Shown: in pieces, positions 1 to 9,301 of the stretch
Position numbering within the stretch: position 1 is the stretch's first letter
Layout: each line of letters starts with the position of its first letter
Assembly (NCBI GenBank): GCA_019636475.1
Contig: JAHBXN010000005.1
Location: 248,001 to 312,000, forward strand
Reading direction: 5' to 3'
DNA from: Phycisphaerae bacterium
GTDB lineage: Bacteria; Planctomycetota; Phycisphaerae; UBA1845; UTPLA1
DNA: 64,000 bases
The notes under the pieces: generated by a model
Told to the model about the DNA's origin: nothing
The model's input: only the letters and a program-made list of their open reading frames with translations
Databases searched by the model: none
Position numbers and translations under genes: made by a program

Positions 1-34
1 ATCGGCCAAGGACATCCGCCCTCGGCGGGGTTCG

Positions 35-1393
35 CTATGTATACCTTACATTCCGGAACTGGTCTTCGAAAAATCGCGGCAAGAGCGGATCGACGACCAG
101 CAGGCCGGCCCGTGTGAGCGTGATGCAGTCGCCATCGATCCTGGCATAGCCATCGGCCACCAACGCGCCAAATGCCTCCAAGAACTGATCGGTGATCGAC
201 TCGCCGAATTTTTCGCGAAAGTAGGCGTCATCGAGTCGGCCCGTCTTTAACTGCAAAATCAGCTCGCGCGTCAATCTCTGCCTTGGGGTCATCGGAAATG
301 CGCGATTGATCGGCAACTCTCGGGCCGCACACTTCGCGACATACTCGTCCCATGTGTCCACGTTCTGGAAATGGACGCCGGCAAAATGCGAGAACGAAGC
401 CACGCCGGTTCCAATCATGTCGGCTCCGTGCCAGAGCGAGTCGCGATAAACAAAACTGCTGCGCTCACTGGGTTTCACCAGCGTGTATGCGCTGGAAATC
501 GCATAGCCGGCCGATTCAAACCTGCGAAACGCATGATCAACCCAGGCTCGCTTTGTGGGCCAGCCGGCAATCGGCACCGGATCACCGGAAGACTTGCTCT
601 CACGCGATAAGACCGTGTTGTGCGGCATCTCCATCTGATAGATGGTGAGGCTATCCGGCTGCATCGCCAGCGCCTTTTCAACGGCCGATTCCCACTTCGC
701 ATCCGTCTCACCCACCATTCCGGCGATGAGGTCGATATTAATCTGCGGGAAGCCGACTTCTCGCGCCCATTCGTATGCCTGAAAAATCTCGGCCGATTGA
801 TGCGCTCGGCCGTTCTGTTCCAGCAACTGGTCGTCGAAGTGCTCGACACCGAGCGAAAGGCGCGTGACGCCGATCTGTCTAATGGCTTCGAGCTTGTGTT
901 TTTTCAATGTGCCCGGTTCGCACTCGAAGGTGACCTCGCGTGCCGCGTCCCACCGCCAATGCCGGTTGATTCTCTCGACCAGTTTGAGCAGTTGCTTTTC
1001 GCTGAGAAATGAGGGCGTCCCGCCACCGAAATATACGAATTCAAACTGACGGCCGTCCAGCGCGGGCATCCGTGAGTACAACTCAATTTCGTGGGCGAGC
1101 GCGTCGCAATAGACATCCACCTCGCTCGCGTTCTTGTCGGTGTACACGCGGAAATAGCAGAACTTGCAGCGTTTGCGGCAGAATGGGATGTGCAGATACA
1201 GGCCGAGCGGCGCCGGCGCCCTATCGTGCGGCTCGCCGACCGGTCGGGTGGGAACCGCATTCAGCGCGCTCAACGCGGCCGGCAGGTGGTCGCGCGACCA
1301 GACGGAAAACGGCGGGTAATTGGCGACAAAGTAACTGCCAATATCGGTTTCAGGCTTTTCGCCGGGGGCCGTGATTTGAGGAAGTTCCAACAT
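35..1393 (-). CDS. Radical SAM protein of the coproporphyrinogen III oxidase (HemN/HemW/HutW-like) family
   Basis: The 452-residue product has the radical SAM cluster motif C-x3-C-x2-C at residues 72-79 (FCRKRCKFCYF), preceded by the YLHIPFC strand typical of HemN-like enzymes. A GGGTPS motif follows, as expected for S-adenosylmethionine binding. The C-terminal third matches the HemN C-terminal wing only loosely. The family includes oxygen-independent coproporphyrinogen oxidases, the haem chaperone HemW and haem-utilisation enzymes. The short HNxxYW-type signature used to recognise HemW is not evident, so the exact activity is open. The start is the ATG at 1391-1393. The gene ends near the window edge and may belong to an operon continuing to the left. 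Radical SAM membership is secure; the substrate is not. Confidence 0.85.
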   Translation of the reverse strand: MLELPQITAPGEKPETDIGSYFVANYPPFSVWSRDHLPAALSALNAVPTRPVGEPHDRAPAPLGLYLHIPFCRKRCKFCYFRVYTDKNASEVDVYCDALAHEIELYSRMPALDGRQFEFVYFGGGTPSFLSEKQLLKLVERINRHWRWDAAREVTFECEPGTLKKHKLEAIRQIGVTRLSLGVEHFDDQLLEQNGRAHQSAEIFQAYEWAREVGFPQINIDLIAGMVGETDAKWESAVEKALAMQPDSLTIYQMEMPHNTVLSRESKSSGDPVPIAGWPTKRAWVDHAFRRFESAGYAISSAYTLVKPSERSSFVYRDSLWHGADMIGTGVASFSHFAGVHFQNVDTWDEYVAKCAARELPINRAFPMTPRQRLTRELILQLKTGRLDDAYFREKFGESITDQFLEAFGALVADGYARIDGDCITLTRAGLLVVDPLLPRFFEDQFRNVRYT

Positions 1394-1501
1394 CGCTGAA
1401 AGACATCGTAGTCCGATCAGGCGATGGATTCAAATTCGGGGTGATCAATCCGGAGACATCGCGTGCCTTTGGCGGAAAAATCGTGGGTGATGGAGGCTCG
1501 C

Positions 1502-2269
1502 TTACTGGCTTAACAATTCCTCGACAAGGGCCGCCGCGTCCAGATCATCGATCATGCCGTCGTCGTTCATGTCGCCGGCGCAAAACTCCCGGGGCGTCGC
1601 ATTATCGGGATCAAGCCAGGTCGCCACGAACAACGCGAGGTCCTGGCCGTCGATCGCGGAGTCGCCGGTGAGGTCTGCCTTGTCGCAGGTCGCGGGCATG
1701 GTGCTGACACTGGTGAGATATACCCTGTCGAGGGAGTTGGCAAAGTTGTTGTTAATCGCGTTGCCGGCTGCAAAGAAATTGACCTGGCCCATATCGCTGT
1801 CCGGAGCGCGCCACTGAACGTGGTAAAATGCGGTATTGCCCAGACTGGCCCAGTTCGCCACAGCATTGCCGACGCCGGTGGCGGTGTGCGTGATAAAGTT
1901 TGTCCCACCCGTGCCTGACGAATGTCGCGTGTTTACAGCATCGGAAACAATGGGCGTGCCAAGAAACGCGCCGAGCGGACTTTCAGCACTGAACTCGAAA
2001 CCCGCCCCCGCCTGAACGGTATCCGTCACCATGATGGTGATGTCGTAGACCCGATTGAAGTTGTACATGACTGGCGCATCAAGAATCTGGACGCTGCCGG
2101 TCGAGTGACCGAGACTTCCGGCATGGCAGGCGGAGCAGTTATTGCCGTTGCTCGCGGTGCCTCCATTTCGGAACGGCAGCGCTCCGGCGCGGTTGGCGAA
2201 GGCGAAATCGGCGCCGCAAATCAGAACGAACCCTATCACAATCCCGGACAATTTCGAATCGGGTGTCAT
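1502..2269 (-). CDS. Secreted protein with CxxCH motif, Reeler-like anchor domain and dockerin-like C-terminus
   Basis: The 255-residue product begins with a signal peptide (hydrophobic residues 9-25, cleavage near FAFA). A CSACH motif at residues 45-49 could attach haem c or bind a metal. Residues about 60-190 resemble the Reeler-like 'choice-of-anchor V' domain that often follows such a motif. The tail carries two dockerin-like calcium loops at about 199-219 (DLTGDSAIDGQDLALF) and 233-253 (DMNDDGMIDDLDAAAL), a layout common in planctomycete extracellular proteins. The start is supported by an AGGGAG ribosome site about 7 bases upstream of ATG 2269. It stands alone. The function is unknown; surface attachment through the dockerin-like tail is inferred. 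Confidence 0.8.
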   Translation of the reverse strand: MTPDSKLSGIVIGFVLICGADFAFANRAGALPFRNGGTASNGNNCSACHAGSLGHSTGSVQILDAPVMYNFNRVYDITIMVTDTVQAGAGFEFSAESPLGAFLGTPIVSDAVNTRHSSGTGGTNFITHTATGVGNAVANWASLGNTAFYHVQWRAPDSDMGQVNFFAAGNAINNNFANSLDRVYLTSVSTMPATCDKADLTGDSAIDGQDLALFVATWLDPDNATPREFCAGDMNDDGMIDDLDAAALVEELLSQ

Positions 2270-2628
2270 TGTCTGCTCCCTCTCGTGTTTTGCCGCGCGC
2301 TCTCGAAGGCCTCGATCACCTCCAAGTGGACGACTCTGTGCGCGGCCATTTCCGTAGCAATGTCATCCGCTACTACCGGACATTGCACGAATCCCGAATT
2401 TTCTGTTGAGTTGGGAGTTCACCGCTCTCCGGTGGCCCGGCACCGGAGAGCGCGAACCCGCATGACGCAGACATTTCGTTCAAACTTGTCCAACTGGCGG
2501 CAACTGACGTGCAATGATTCGGCTATGGGCCGACATGAATTCGGGGGGAGATGATCTCGGTTTCTCACGATCGCGGGAGGCGGTCCCGCATAATTGACCG
2601 GAAGCCCAGCATCCTTTTTGCAGGTTGT
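2270..2628. other. Intergenic region with a 12-bp perfect hairpin
   Basis: No convincing gene lies in these 359 bases. The region is the upstream side of the dockerin-tailed gene and the downstream side of the alcohol dehydrogenase. A perfect 12-bp inverted repeat at 2423-2434 and 2441-2452 encloses a 6-base loop. A second, 6-bp repeat lies at 2573-2578 and 2584-2589 (loop GGCGG). Neither is followed by a T-run on either strand, so they are not classic intrinsic terminators, though the second could slow transcription leaving the dehydrogenase gene. Confidence 0.6.
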
Positions 2629-3822
2629 TCAGAGCGCCGCGAGATAGATCTCCCGCAGCGACTCAACCGTCAAATCTCTCGGATTGAATCGTGCGGTCCA
2701 CTGAAGAAGGGCCATGTCCGCCAGATCAGGAATCGCGTCGAGCGTCACGCCGATGTCACTTAAGCGGCGCGGCAGGCCAGCCGTTTGGAGCATCACCTCG
2801 ACCCGGCAGGCAAGCTCTTCGGCGTTTCTGACCCCGAGGGGTCCATCGCCGCACAGGTCTGAGTATGGGTCAGATGCGCCGACCGCATTAAAACGAATGA
2901 CATGTGGCAGCATCAGGCCGACGGCAATTCCGTGTGTGGCGCCATACATGGATGTCAGCGGATTGGCACAAGCATGCGCCGCGCCGAGCATGGATGCTTC
3001 GATCGCCGCGCCCGCACAATGCGCGCCGAGCAGCATGGCGGAGGAAACGGACAACTCCGATTCGACGTGTGCCGGGTTCCGGCCGTGCGATTCCGTAGCC
3101 GCCCCCGTGATCGCCGATTCGAATGCCGGATTCAGCAGCCGCCAGGCTGTGCGTGAAAGCTCGCGCGAGGCCGGGGTGCGTTTGTTGCAGGCAGCGGTTT
3201 CAATCGCGTGTGCCACGGCGTCGATGCCTGTTGCCGCGGCGACGGCGCGCGGCACCGTCGCAATCAGCTCGGGATCCAGAATGGCAACACGAGGCAGCGC
3301 TTTCCGATCGCCGCAGGCCATTTTCTGATGCGAATTGGGGTCAGTGATCAGCGCAAAGGACTGTGCCTCGCTTCCGGTCCCTGCCGTCGTCGGAACACAG
3401 ATCGATGGCAGCATCGGCTTCGATGCCTTCCCGATTCCCCAATAATCATGCATTACCCCGCCGTTGGTCAGAATGAAGTTGATGCCTTTGGCGCAGTCCA
3501 TGCTGCTGCCGCCGCCCAAGCCGACCAGAAAATCCACGCCCAGATCGCGAGCAATCCGGACACCCGATTCGACTTCATGGGTTGTTGGGTTTTCGCGGGC
3601 GCCGTCAAACGCAGTGACCTCGACACCCGCATCACGCAGCGACTGGGTCGCGCGCTCGGCATGACCGGCTCGAACAATTCCCGGATCGGTAACAAGCAGG
3701 ACGCGTGTTGCACCCTCCTCGACAGCCAACGACCCGAGTTTGCGCAAGCTTCCTTCGCCAAAGACGATGCGAACAGGAGAATGTCGAAGGGCGGAATAGG
3801 ATTCGATGAGGTCAAAGCGCAT
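2629..3822 (-). CDS. Iron-containing alcohol dehydrogenase (group III ADH family)
   Basis: The 397-residue protein has the family fold signatures: an N-terminal NAD-binding half with the GGGSSMDCAKG motif, TTAGTGSEA, then GIDAVAHAIE and YGATHGIAVGLMLPH in the metal-binding helical half, where Asp and His residues hold a divalent metal (Fe or Zn). It would oxidise an alcohol or reduce an aldehyde using NAD(P); the substrate cannot be named. The ATG at 3820-3822 is preferred because the reading frame upstream is extended only through a TTG at 3861 and the family usually starts close to RFDL. It is a single gene separated from its neighbours by more than 100 bases on each side. Confidence 0.9.
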   Translation of the reverse strand: MRFDLIESYSALRHSPVRIVFGEGSLRKLGSLAVEEGATRVLLVTDPGIVRAGHAERATQSLRDAGVEVTAFDGARENPTTHEVESGVRIARDLGVDFLVGLGGGSSMDCAKGINFILTNGGVMHDYWGIGKASKPMLPSICVPTTAGTGSEAQSFALITDPNSHQKMACGDRKALPRVAILDPELIATVPRAVAAATGIDAVAHAIETAACNKRTPASRELSRTAWRLLNPAFESAITGAATESHGRNPAHVESELSVSSAMLLGAHCAGAAIEASMLGAAHACANPLTSMYGATHGIAVGLMLPHVIRFNAVGASDPYSDLCGDGPLGVRNAEELACRVEVMLQTAGLPRRLSDIGVTLDAIPDLADMALLQWTARFNPRDLTVESLREIYLAAL

Positions 3823-3944
3823 GGAGGCGTCCGAAGGAAGCTGACTCACGATGGGCGGCAAAACTGATAACGTGCGGCATATAGGTATCTTTCTGTCCAG
3901 CAGGCGGGATTCTCCGGCGATCCGGATACGCTCCTGATTTCAAG

Positions 3945-4724
3945 CTAGGTGGACTCAAGCGTCATTCCATCATAAGCCAGTTCCATGCCAGCCGGCAGAC
4001 CGGCATTGGTTTCCGCATGCCCCAGTTCGTGGGCGATGTGTGTGAAAACTGTACGCCTCGCGCCGATCTGACGGGCATGCGAAACCGCCTGAGTCAAGTT
4101 GAAATGTGTCGGATGCTCGCGCTTTCGCAAGGCGTCGAGGATGAGAACGTCCAAACCTCGAAGCAACGGCCACGAATCCGGCGGGATGTAGTTCACATCT
4201 GTGCAATATGCAAAATTGCCGACGCGAAATCCCAAAACGGGCAGTTTGCCGTGCATGAGCGGAATCGGCGTGATGGTCCTGCCGCCGATTTCAAACGGGC
4301 CGCCAATCTCGTGCGTGCGGAGATTGGGAACGGCTGATGGGTAAGCATTCTCCGGATCGAACACGTAGGGGAACATCTGCCGAATGCGAACCAATGTGTC
4401 ATTCGCGGCATACACCGGCAGTGGGCCGCCCTGAAGCCAATTAAAGCGCCGAAGATCGTCCAGCCCCGTGACATGATCGACATGATAGTGGGTGTAGAGC
4501 ACGGCACTGACGCGGGAAATCGCGTGCGTGAGACATTGGATTCGCAATTCCGGCGTCGTATCGACGAGCAGGGAGGTCTCGCCATATCGGATGATCACGC
4601 TGGGGCGCGTTCGCTTGTCGCGCGGATCCGACGACGTGCAGACTGCACAGTCGCATGCAATCATCGGCACACCGTGCGATGTGCCGGAGCCGAGAACAAG
4701 GACGTGAACAGATGAATCGGGCAT
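3945..4724 (-). CDS. PhnP-like MBL-fold metallo-hydrolase
   Basis: The 259-residue protein begins VLVLGSGTSHGVP, typical of PhnP-like beta-lactamase-fold enzymes, followed by a CDCAVC motif at residues 24-29 that in PhnP forms a structural zinc site. The catalytic metal motif HYHVDH occupies residues 79-84, with further His/Asp ligands in LMHGK, YCTDVNY and FTHIAH. Members hydrolyse phosphodiesters, PhnP acting on a cyclic phosphoribose in phosphonate breakdown. No phosphonate genes are nearby, so a housekeeping role is equally likely. The frame stays open far upstream, but homology begins at the ATG at 4722-4724. It lies 77 bases downstream of the propeller-protein gene and may be co-transcribed with it. 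Confidence 0.87.
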   Translation of the reverse strand: MPDSSVHVLVLGSGTSHGVPMIACDCAVCTSSDPRDKRTRPSVIIRYGETSLLVDTTPELRIQCLTHAISRVSAVLYTHYHVDHVTGLDDLRRFNWLQGGPLPVYAANDTLVRIRQMFPYVFDPENAYPSAVPNLRTHEIGGPFEIGGRTITPIPLMHGKLPVLGFRVGNFAYCTDVNYIPPDSWPLLRGLDVLILDALRKREHPTHFNLTQAVSHARQIGARRTVFTHIAHELGHAETNAGLPAGMELAYDGMTLEST

Positions 4725-4801
4725 GATCCGGATTATACGGGACAGGCTCCGTGGGCCGTAATGAATGATTTGCGCCAACGCCGTGCCGCTTACCTCCTGA
4801 C

Positions 4802-5887
4802 CTACGGCGAAATACTGCAAGAGAAAGCCATTCCATCGACGCCGGACAAAGCTTGTCCGCTGAAGTAGATGATCTGGCTTTCGGTTTCGCCCCGCGGAAG
4901 CACGATCGATCCGAACTGAAAGTAAATCGGATGCCAGCGGTCCTTTGTCGCACTGAAGACGCGTGTCCAATTTTCGCCGTCTCGCGAGATCCAGAGGCCG
5001 GCTTCGCGGCTGAGATTGACGCTCGACACCTCGATCGACGTGGAGAGGGCATACACGCCGCCGAACCGCGCGCCGTAAATGCAACTGCCGTCGAGTTCCT
5101 GCAATCGCTCGACGCGCGCGGTGGCCTTTTCGAAACGGATCACGGCGTTTTTCTCTCGCTCGGTGTCGGTGCCGTAGACCAGGGTGTCGCCGAAATCGAA
5201 AACCTGCACCGCCCGAAAGCGCTGCTCGCCCTTTGCAATCCAGTCGAAGTCGCGCAGGTCCTCGGACAGACGACCAATGCCCGGCTCGTGATTGTGGTCG
5301 CCGGCGAGCACCCAGTAACACCTCAGCCGTTCATCGAACTGAAGATTGTGCAGGTGGAGAATCGATCCGCCCTCGAAGACCCGCGCGATTCGATAGGATC
5401 GGCCTTGATCATCGGAGACGAACAGGCGCACCGGCAGGCCGTGCGCGGTTCTGGAATTGTACTCGCCCCAGAGGACGCGATCGTTGGGGCCGACTGTTAT
5501 CGTCATCGGCGGCGCGAGTCTTTGACCGCCGTCTTCGATTCGCGCAGGGATCATGTCCGGATCACCCGACGCGGCGTAATAAACAAACTCGCGGTTCGAA
5601 GCGATGATCGTGTCGTCGGTTGTCACACCGATCGCCTTCACTTCGTGACGGAGCAGACGCGAAGCCAATCGCGAGCAGGAGGCAAGCCGGCGCAGCGCCG
5701 ATTGCGGCATCGCGCAGCGGAGCTGCCATGATCGACCGTTGTCAGTCGATCGATAAATTCTGTACCCGCGCGATACATAGACATCTCCGCCGCGCGAGAC
5801 GCTCAGGATGCGTCCGGGGCCGATCGGCGCGGTCTGAATCCGCTGTCCTGATGCACTCGATTCCTGACCGCAACTGAGATTCACCAT
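4802..5887 (-). CDS. Asp-box (BNR/sialidase-like) beta-propeller protein
   Basis: This 361-residue protein carries three Asp-box motifs of the form SxDxGxxW/Y: STDNGRSW (47-54), SDDQGRSY (158-165) and SRDGENW (301-307). They sit in a repetitive beta-rich sequence expected for a six- or seven-bladed propeller. No signal peptide is visible, so it is probably cytoplasmic. Its ATG overlaps the last 7 bases of the asparagine synthetase gene, which strongly suggests translational coupling. Asp-boxes occur in sialidases but also in many non-enzymatic propellers. The catalytic arginine triad of a sialidase could not be identified, so no sialidase activity is claimed. The gene lies about 3.4 kb from the nonulosonate synthesis gene, which makes a link to surface-glycan metabolism possible but unproven. 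Confidence 0.75.
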   Translation of the reverse strand: MVNLSCGQESSASGQRIQTAPIGPGRILSVSRGGDVYVSRGYRIYRSTDNGRSWQLRCAMPQSALRRLASCSRLASRLLRHEVKAIGVTTDDTIIASNREFVYYAASGDPDMIPARIEDGGQRLAPPMTITVGPNDRVLWGEYNSRTAHGLPVRLFVSDDQGRSYRIARVFEGGSILHLHNLQFDERLRCYWVLAGDHNHEPGIGRLSEDLRDFDWIAKGEQRFRAVQVFDFGDTLVYGTDTEREKNAVIRFEKATARVERLQELDGSCIYGARFGGVYALSTSIEVSSVNLSREAGLWISRDGENWTRVFSATKDRWHPIYFQFGSIVLPRGETESQIIYFSGQALSGVDGMAFSCSISP

Positions 5888-7815
5888 GTCACCTGCTCGC
5901 CGGGCCGATCGATAAATGACTGCATCCAGATTTCAAGCGTGATTAGCGCGTAGATCAGGTATGCGTGATCCGCGCGGGATGCGGCGTTCTCCGCGAGGAC
6001 ACGCTGCACCGATTCAGGCGAGAACAAACCGCGATCGCGGATTCGCCGCTCGCCGAGCAGGTCGTTCATCACGGTGCTCAGATCGTCAGTGATCCATTTG
6101 CGAAGCGGGGCGCCAAAGCCGGTCTTGCTCCGATAGAGGATATCGCGACCGACCAGTGGTTCCATCGCTTTCTTTAGCACCGACTTCGTCTCGACGCCGC
6201 GGAGCTTGTAGCGTTCAGGAATGCGAGCGACCAGCCGCATGAGTTCCACATCCATGAAAGGCACGCGGGCTTCGAGGGATGCCGCCATGCTGGTCTTGTC
6301 GGTATAGAGAAAGTTGTGTGCCCCGAGAAATCCCTGGATCAGCATGTGCGAATGGCGGTTCAGCACACCCGAGCCGACAAAATCGTCGTAGTAGCGCTGC
6401 ATGGCTGACGACAGGCGATCGGTTGTGGCGAGGCGCGCGGTGAATGCTGGCGAATAGAGCGATCGCCGGGTTTCCGGGCTGGACCAATCGGCAAAAGCCA
6501 GCGTGCGTGAGAGGCCGCTCTCCAGCAAGGCTCGCCGAAATTTTCGCAGTCGCCTGGGGATCGCCTTGCCGGCACCCAGCATGGCTGACGCAAGGGCCGC
6601 GGCGGAGGCCAACGCAGGACCGGATATCCAGCGCGGAATGCGGTCGAGCCGGGCATAGAGACGCTGACTGACGTGACTGCGATAACCGAAGAAGACTTCG
6701 TCACCGCCCGTGCCGGAGAGCAGCACCGTGGTGCCGTCGTCGCGAGCCAGTTTCGAGATCAGGTACGAAGGGAAGATGGCGGGATCGGCATCCGGCTCGT
6801 CAAGGTGATAGACCAACTTCGGCAGGAGTGCCACCATATCGGCACGCACATCGACGGACTTGAGTGTCACGCCGAGCCGGTCGGCGACTTTGACCGCAAA
6901 GGGATAATCATCCTCGAACTGGTCGAGCGCCATGTCCTTAACCGGGACCCGCGCGGTGTAGCATCGAATCTCCCTGTCCGGAAATGACTTCCGCATGCAG
7001 GCGACGATGCTGGACGAGTCCGCTCCGCCTGAAAGGAACGCACCAAGCGGCACATCGGACACCATTTGCCGGCGCGTGGTCCGAAGGAATGTCTCCCGGA
7101 CGTCCTCGACCCAGTCCGCCTCGCGGCGGGAGTCGTCCGGTTCATACGCCAGGAAAAACCACCTTTTGTTCTCCACGATCCGGCCGTCGCGCCAGATCAT
7201 GCGATGGCCCGGCTCGACTTTCTGTATGCCGCGGAGCAGCGTGCGTTCGCCGGGCACCCAGAGAAAGGTGAGATAGTCGTGCACGGCGTCCGCGTTGAGT
7301 TCGCGAGAGATGCCGGGTATCCGAAGCAGCGCCTTGATTTCGGAGGCGAAGAAGAGTCCTCGGCCAAGCTGCGTGTAATACAACGGTTTGATACCGACAT
7401 GATCCCGTGCAAGCACGAGTTGCCGCGCCTTTGAATCCCAGATTGCAAATGCGAAGATTCCGTTGAGCCTGTGGACCAACTCAGGCCCCTCTTCCTCGTA
7501 TAAGTGAACGAGCACCTCCGTATCACTGTGTCCGCGAAACACATGCCCCCGCGCGACCAGCCCTTCGCGAATCTCCTGAAAGTTGTAGATCTCGCCGTTG
7601 AAGGTGATCCATACCGAGGCGTCCTCGTTGGACATGGGCTGATGGCCCGCGGGAGACAGATCGATAATCGACAGTCTGCGTTGGCCGAGACCGACCATGG
7701 CCTGGGTATCGTGCCATGATCCGGAATCGTCCGGTCCACGATGCTCCATCGCGCGGCACATCGGCTCGATCAGCTCGGGACGATGTTCACCAACATAGCC
7801 GCAGATGCCGCACAT
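5881..7815 (-). CDS. asnB: Asparagine synthetase, glutamine-hydrolysing (AsnB-type)
   Basis: The 644-residue product starts MCGICGYVG, placing the nucleophilic Cys at position 2 of the class II glutamine amidotransferase domain. The start is therefore the ATG at 7813-7815, not the longer reading upstream. MEHRGPDDSG and the NGEIYNF loop complete the amidotransferase domain. The synthetase domain has the ATP-binding SGGADSS PP-loop. The enzyme makes asparagine, or amidates a related acid, from aspartate, ATP and glutamine. Paralogues of this length commonly accompany polysaccharide genes in bacteria, and the overlapping propeller gene and the nearby nonulosonate gene fit that context. Family assignment is firm; whether free asparagine or a modified sugar or lipid is the product is open. 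Confidence 0.93.
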   Translation of the reverse strand: MCGICGYVGEHRPELIEPMCRAMEHRGPDDSGSWHDTQAMVGLGQRRLSIIDLSPAGHQPMSNEDASVWITFNGEIYNFQEIREGLVARGHVFRGHSDTEVLVHLYEEEGPELVHRLNGIFAFAIWDSKARQLVLARDHVGIKPLYYTQLGRGLFFASEIKALLRIPGISRELNADAVHDYLTFLWVPGERTLLRGIQKVEPGHRMIWRDGRIVENKRWFFLAYEPDDSRREADWVEDVRETFLRTTRRQMVSDVPLGAFLSGGADSSSIVACMRKSFPDREIRCYTARVPVKDMALDQFEDDYPFAVKVADRLGVTLKSVDVRADMVALLPKLVYHLDEPDADPAIFPSYLISKLARDDGTTVLLSGTGGDEVFFGYRSHVSQRLYARLDRIPRWISGPALASAAALASAMLGAGKAIPRRLRKFRRALLESGLSRTLAFADWSSPETRRSLYSPAFTARLATTDRLSSAMQRYYDDFVGSGVLNRHSHMLIQGFLGAHNFLYTDKTSMAASLEARVPFMDVELMRLVARIPERYKLRGVETKSVLKKAMEPLVGRDILYRSKTGFGAPLRKWITDDLSTVMNDLLGERRIRDRGLFSPESVQRVLAENAASRADHAYLIYALITLEIWMQSFIDRPGEQVTW

Positions 7816-8071
7816 GTAAGATCCGCCACCCTCCCCGCCGGTACCGCCCGACAAAACCTCGGCGCTGCCGGGTTCACTACGACCAGAAACCTAATCTCGT
7901 TTCGGAAATTCTTCAAAGCGGTCGCATTCCGCGTCCGTTTCGGTATGTCGCGTTGAGGCCGGTCCACGAATCCGAGTTTGCGGACCTGGATTCAGGCCAG
8001 GTGTCCGCGACTGTGCACTTGGATCAACCCGATTCCGATTCGAACGATTATCCTGAGAAGTTTGTCGGCCG

Positions 8072-9187
8072 TTACCTCGCCAAAGTTCGTTTGAGCATGT
8101 CGACCACCTTGTCAATCTCCGAGTCAGTCGTCGGCCGGCCTACGCTGAATCGAATGGTTCCGACCGCCCTTTCTCGCGAATATCCCATGGCTGTCAGCAC
8201 GCGCGACGGCTTTGCATCGCCTGCGTGGCAGGCTGCTCCCGTCGATGCACACACACCGTCTAGCTGCGAGAGAATCTCGCCGCCGATCCAACCGGGAAAA
8301 CTGACGCTGACCGTACTGGGGATGCGTTCGACCGGATGGCCGTTCAGCACGACGCGTTCGCCAAAGCTCTCCGCGAGCCTGCTCCAGAAGTAGTCTCGAT
8401 GTCGATTGTGATCGCCCTTTTGTAAATACTCCGCGGAAAGCGAGCACGCCTTTCCCAGCCCGACCGCCATCATGAGATTCTCTGTTCCCGCGCGCCGTCC
8501 GGACTCCTGGCCGGCGCCATGAATCAACGGCTCAAGTTGCAGTCCGCCGCGAATGTAGAGCGCGCCGATTCCCTTGGGGCCGTAGAGCTTGTGTCCCGCA
8601 ATTGAAAGGAAGTCGGCGTTCATGGTTTGAACGTCGACCGGCACCTTGCCGAGCGACTGGGCCGCATCGACATGGAACAAGACACCACGCTCGCGGGTGA
8701 TCTGACCGATTTCGACGATGGGCTCCAGCGTACCGACCTCGTTCTGGGCGTGCATCACGCTGACGAGGATGGTGTCCGGCCGGATTGCCTTGCGAATCTC
8801 ATCGGGATCGACGCGACCGTATCCATCAGTCGGCACCTCCGTATGGGAAACGCCGAACGACGCGAGCCATTTCATGGGATTCAAGGTGGCCGGATGCTCG
8901 ACGGATGTGGTCACCATGTGCCTACCGGCCGACTGCCTCAACTGAGCCGCGCTCTTGATGGCCCAGTTGCTCGCTTCGGTGCCGCCACTGGTAAAGGCGA
9001 TCTCACTCGGGTCGGCGCTGATCAGGGCTGCGACCTGCGCCCGCGCGGTTTCAATGGCTTCTCGCGAACGGCGGCCGAAGGCATGACCGCTGTTCGGGTT
9101 TCCGAATTCGCCATGCAGGTAGGGCATCATGGCTTCGGCGACGGCCGGATCGACGGGCGTGGTGGCGTTGTAGTCGAAGTAAAGCAT
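8072..9187 (-). CDS. Cysteine desulfurase (NifS/IscS family)
   Basis: The 371-residue protein opens YFDYNATTPVDP and shows the class V aminotransferase layout. The HVDAAQS motif lies at about 172-178, the PLP-lysine is K200 in AGHKLYGPKG, and the catalytic Cys is probably C320 in STGAACHAG on the mobile loop. It removes sulfur from L-cysteine, leaving a persulfide for Fe-S cluster or tRNA thiolation pathways. The frame is open well upstream through the promoter of the divergent gene, but homology begins at ATG 9185-9187. No IscU, SufBCD or MnmA partner is adjacent, so its acceptor is unknown. The following 256 bases (7816-8071) before asnB show no gene. Confidence 0.92.
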   Translation of the reverse strand: MLYFDYNATTPVDPAVAEAMMPYLHGEFGNPNSGHAFGRRSREAIETARAQVAALISADPSEIAFTSGGTEASNWAIKSAAQLRQSAGRHMVTTSVEHPATLNPMKWLASFGVSHTEVPTDGYGRVDPDEIRKAIRPDTILVSVMHAQNEVGTLEPIVEIGQITRERGVLFHVDAAQSLGKVPVDVQTMNADFLSIAGHKLYGPKGIGALYIRGGLQLEPLIHGAGQESGRRAGTENLMMAVGLGKACSLSAEYLQKGDHNRHRDYFWSRLAESFGERVVLNGHPVERIPSTVSVSFPGWIGGEILSQLDGVCASTGAACHAGDAKPSRVLTAMGYSRERAVGTIRFSVGRPTTDSEIDKVVDMLKRTLAR

Positions 9188-9301
9188 GGTTCCAGATCGG
9201 GTGTTGTTTCGAATTACTGATACCCATCGCGCAGGCCGAATCGATTCACACGAATCTCGGAAGATTGCAATCCTATTGCGCGAAACGCCGATGAGCATTA
9301 T

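Noticed and set aside
4802-5887. Possible sialidase, given Asp-boxes near a nonulosonate gene
   Set aside because: No signal peptide and no identifiable catalytic Arg triad or Tyr/Glu pair; Asp-boxes alone do not show sialidase activity.
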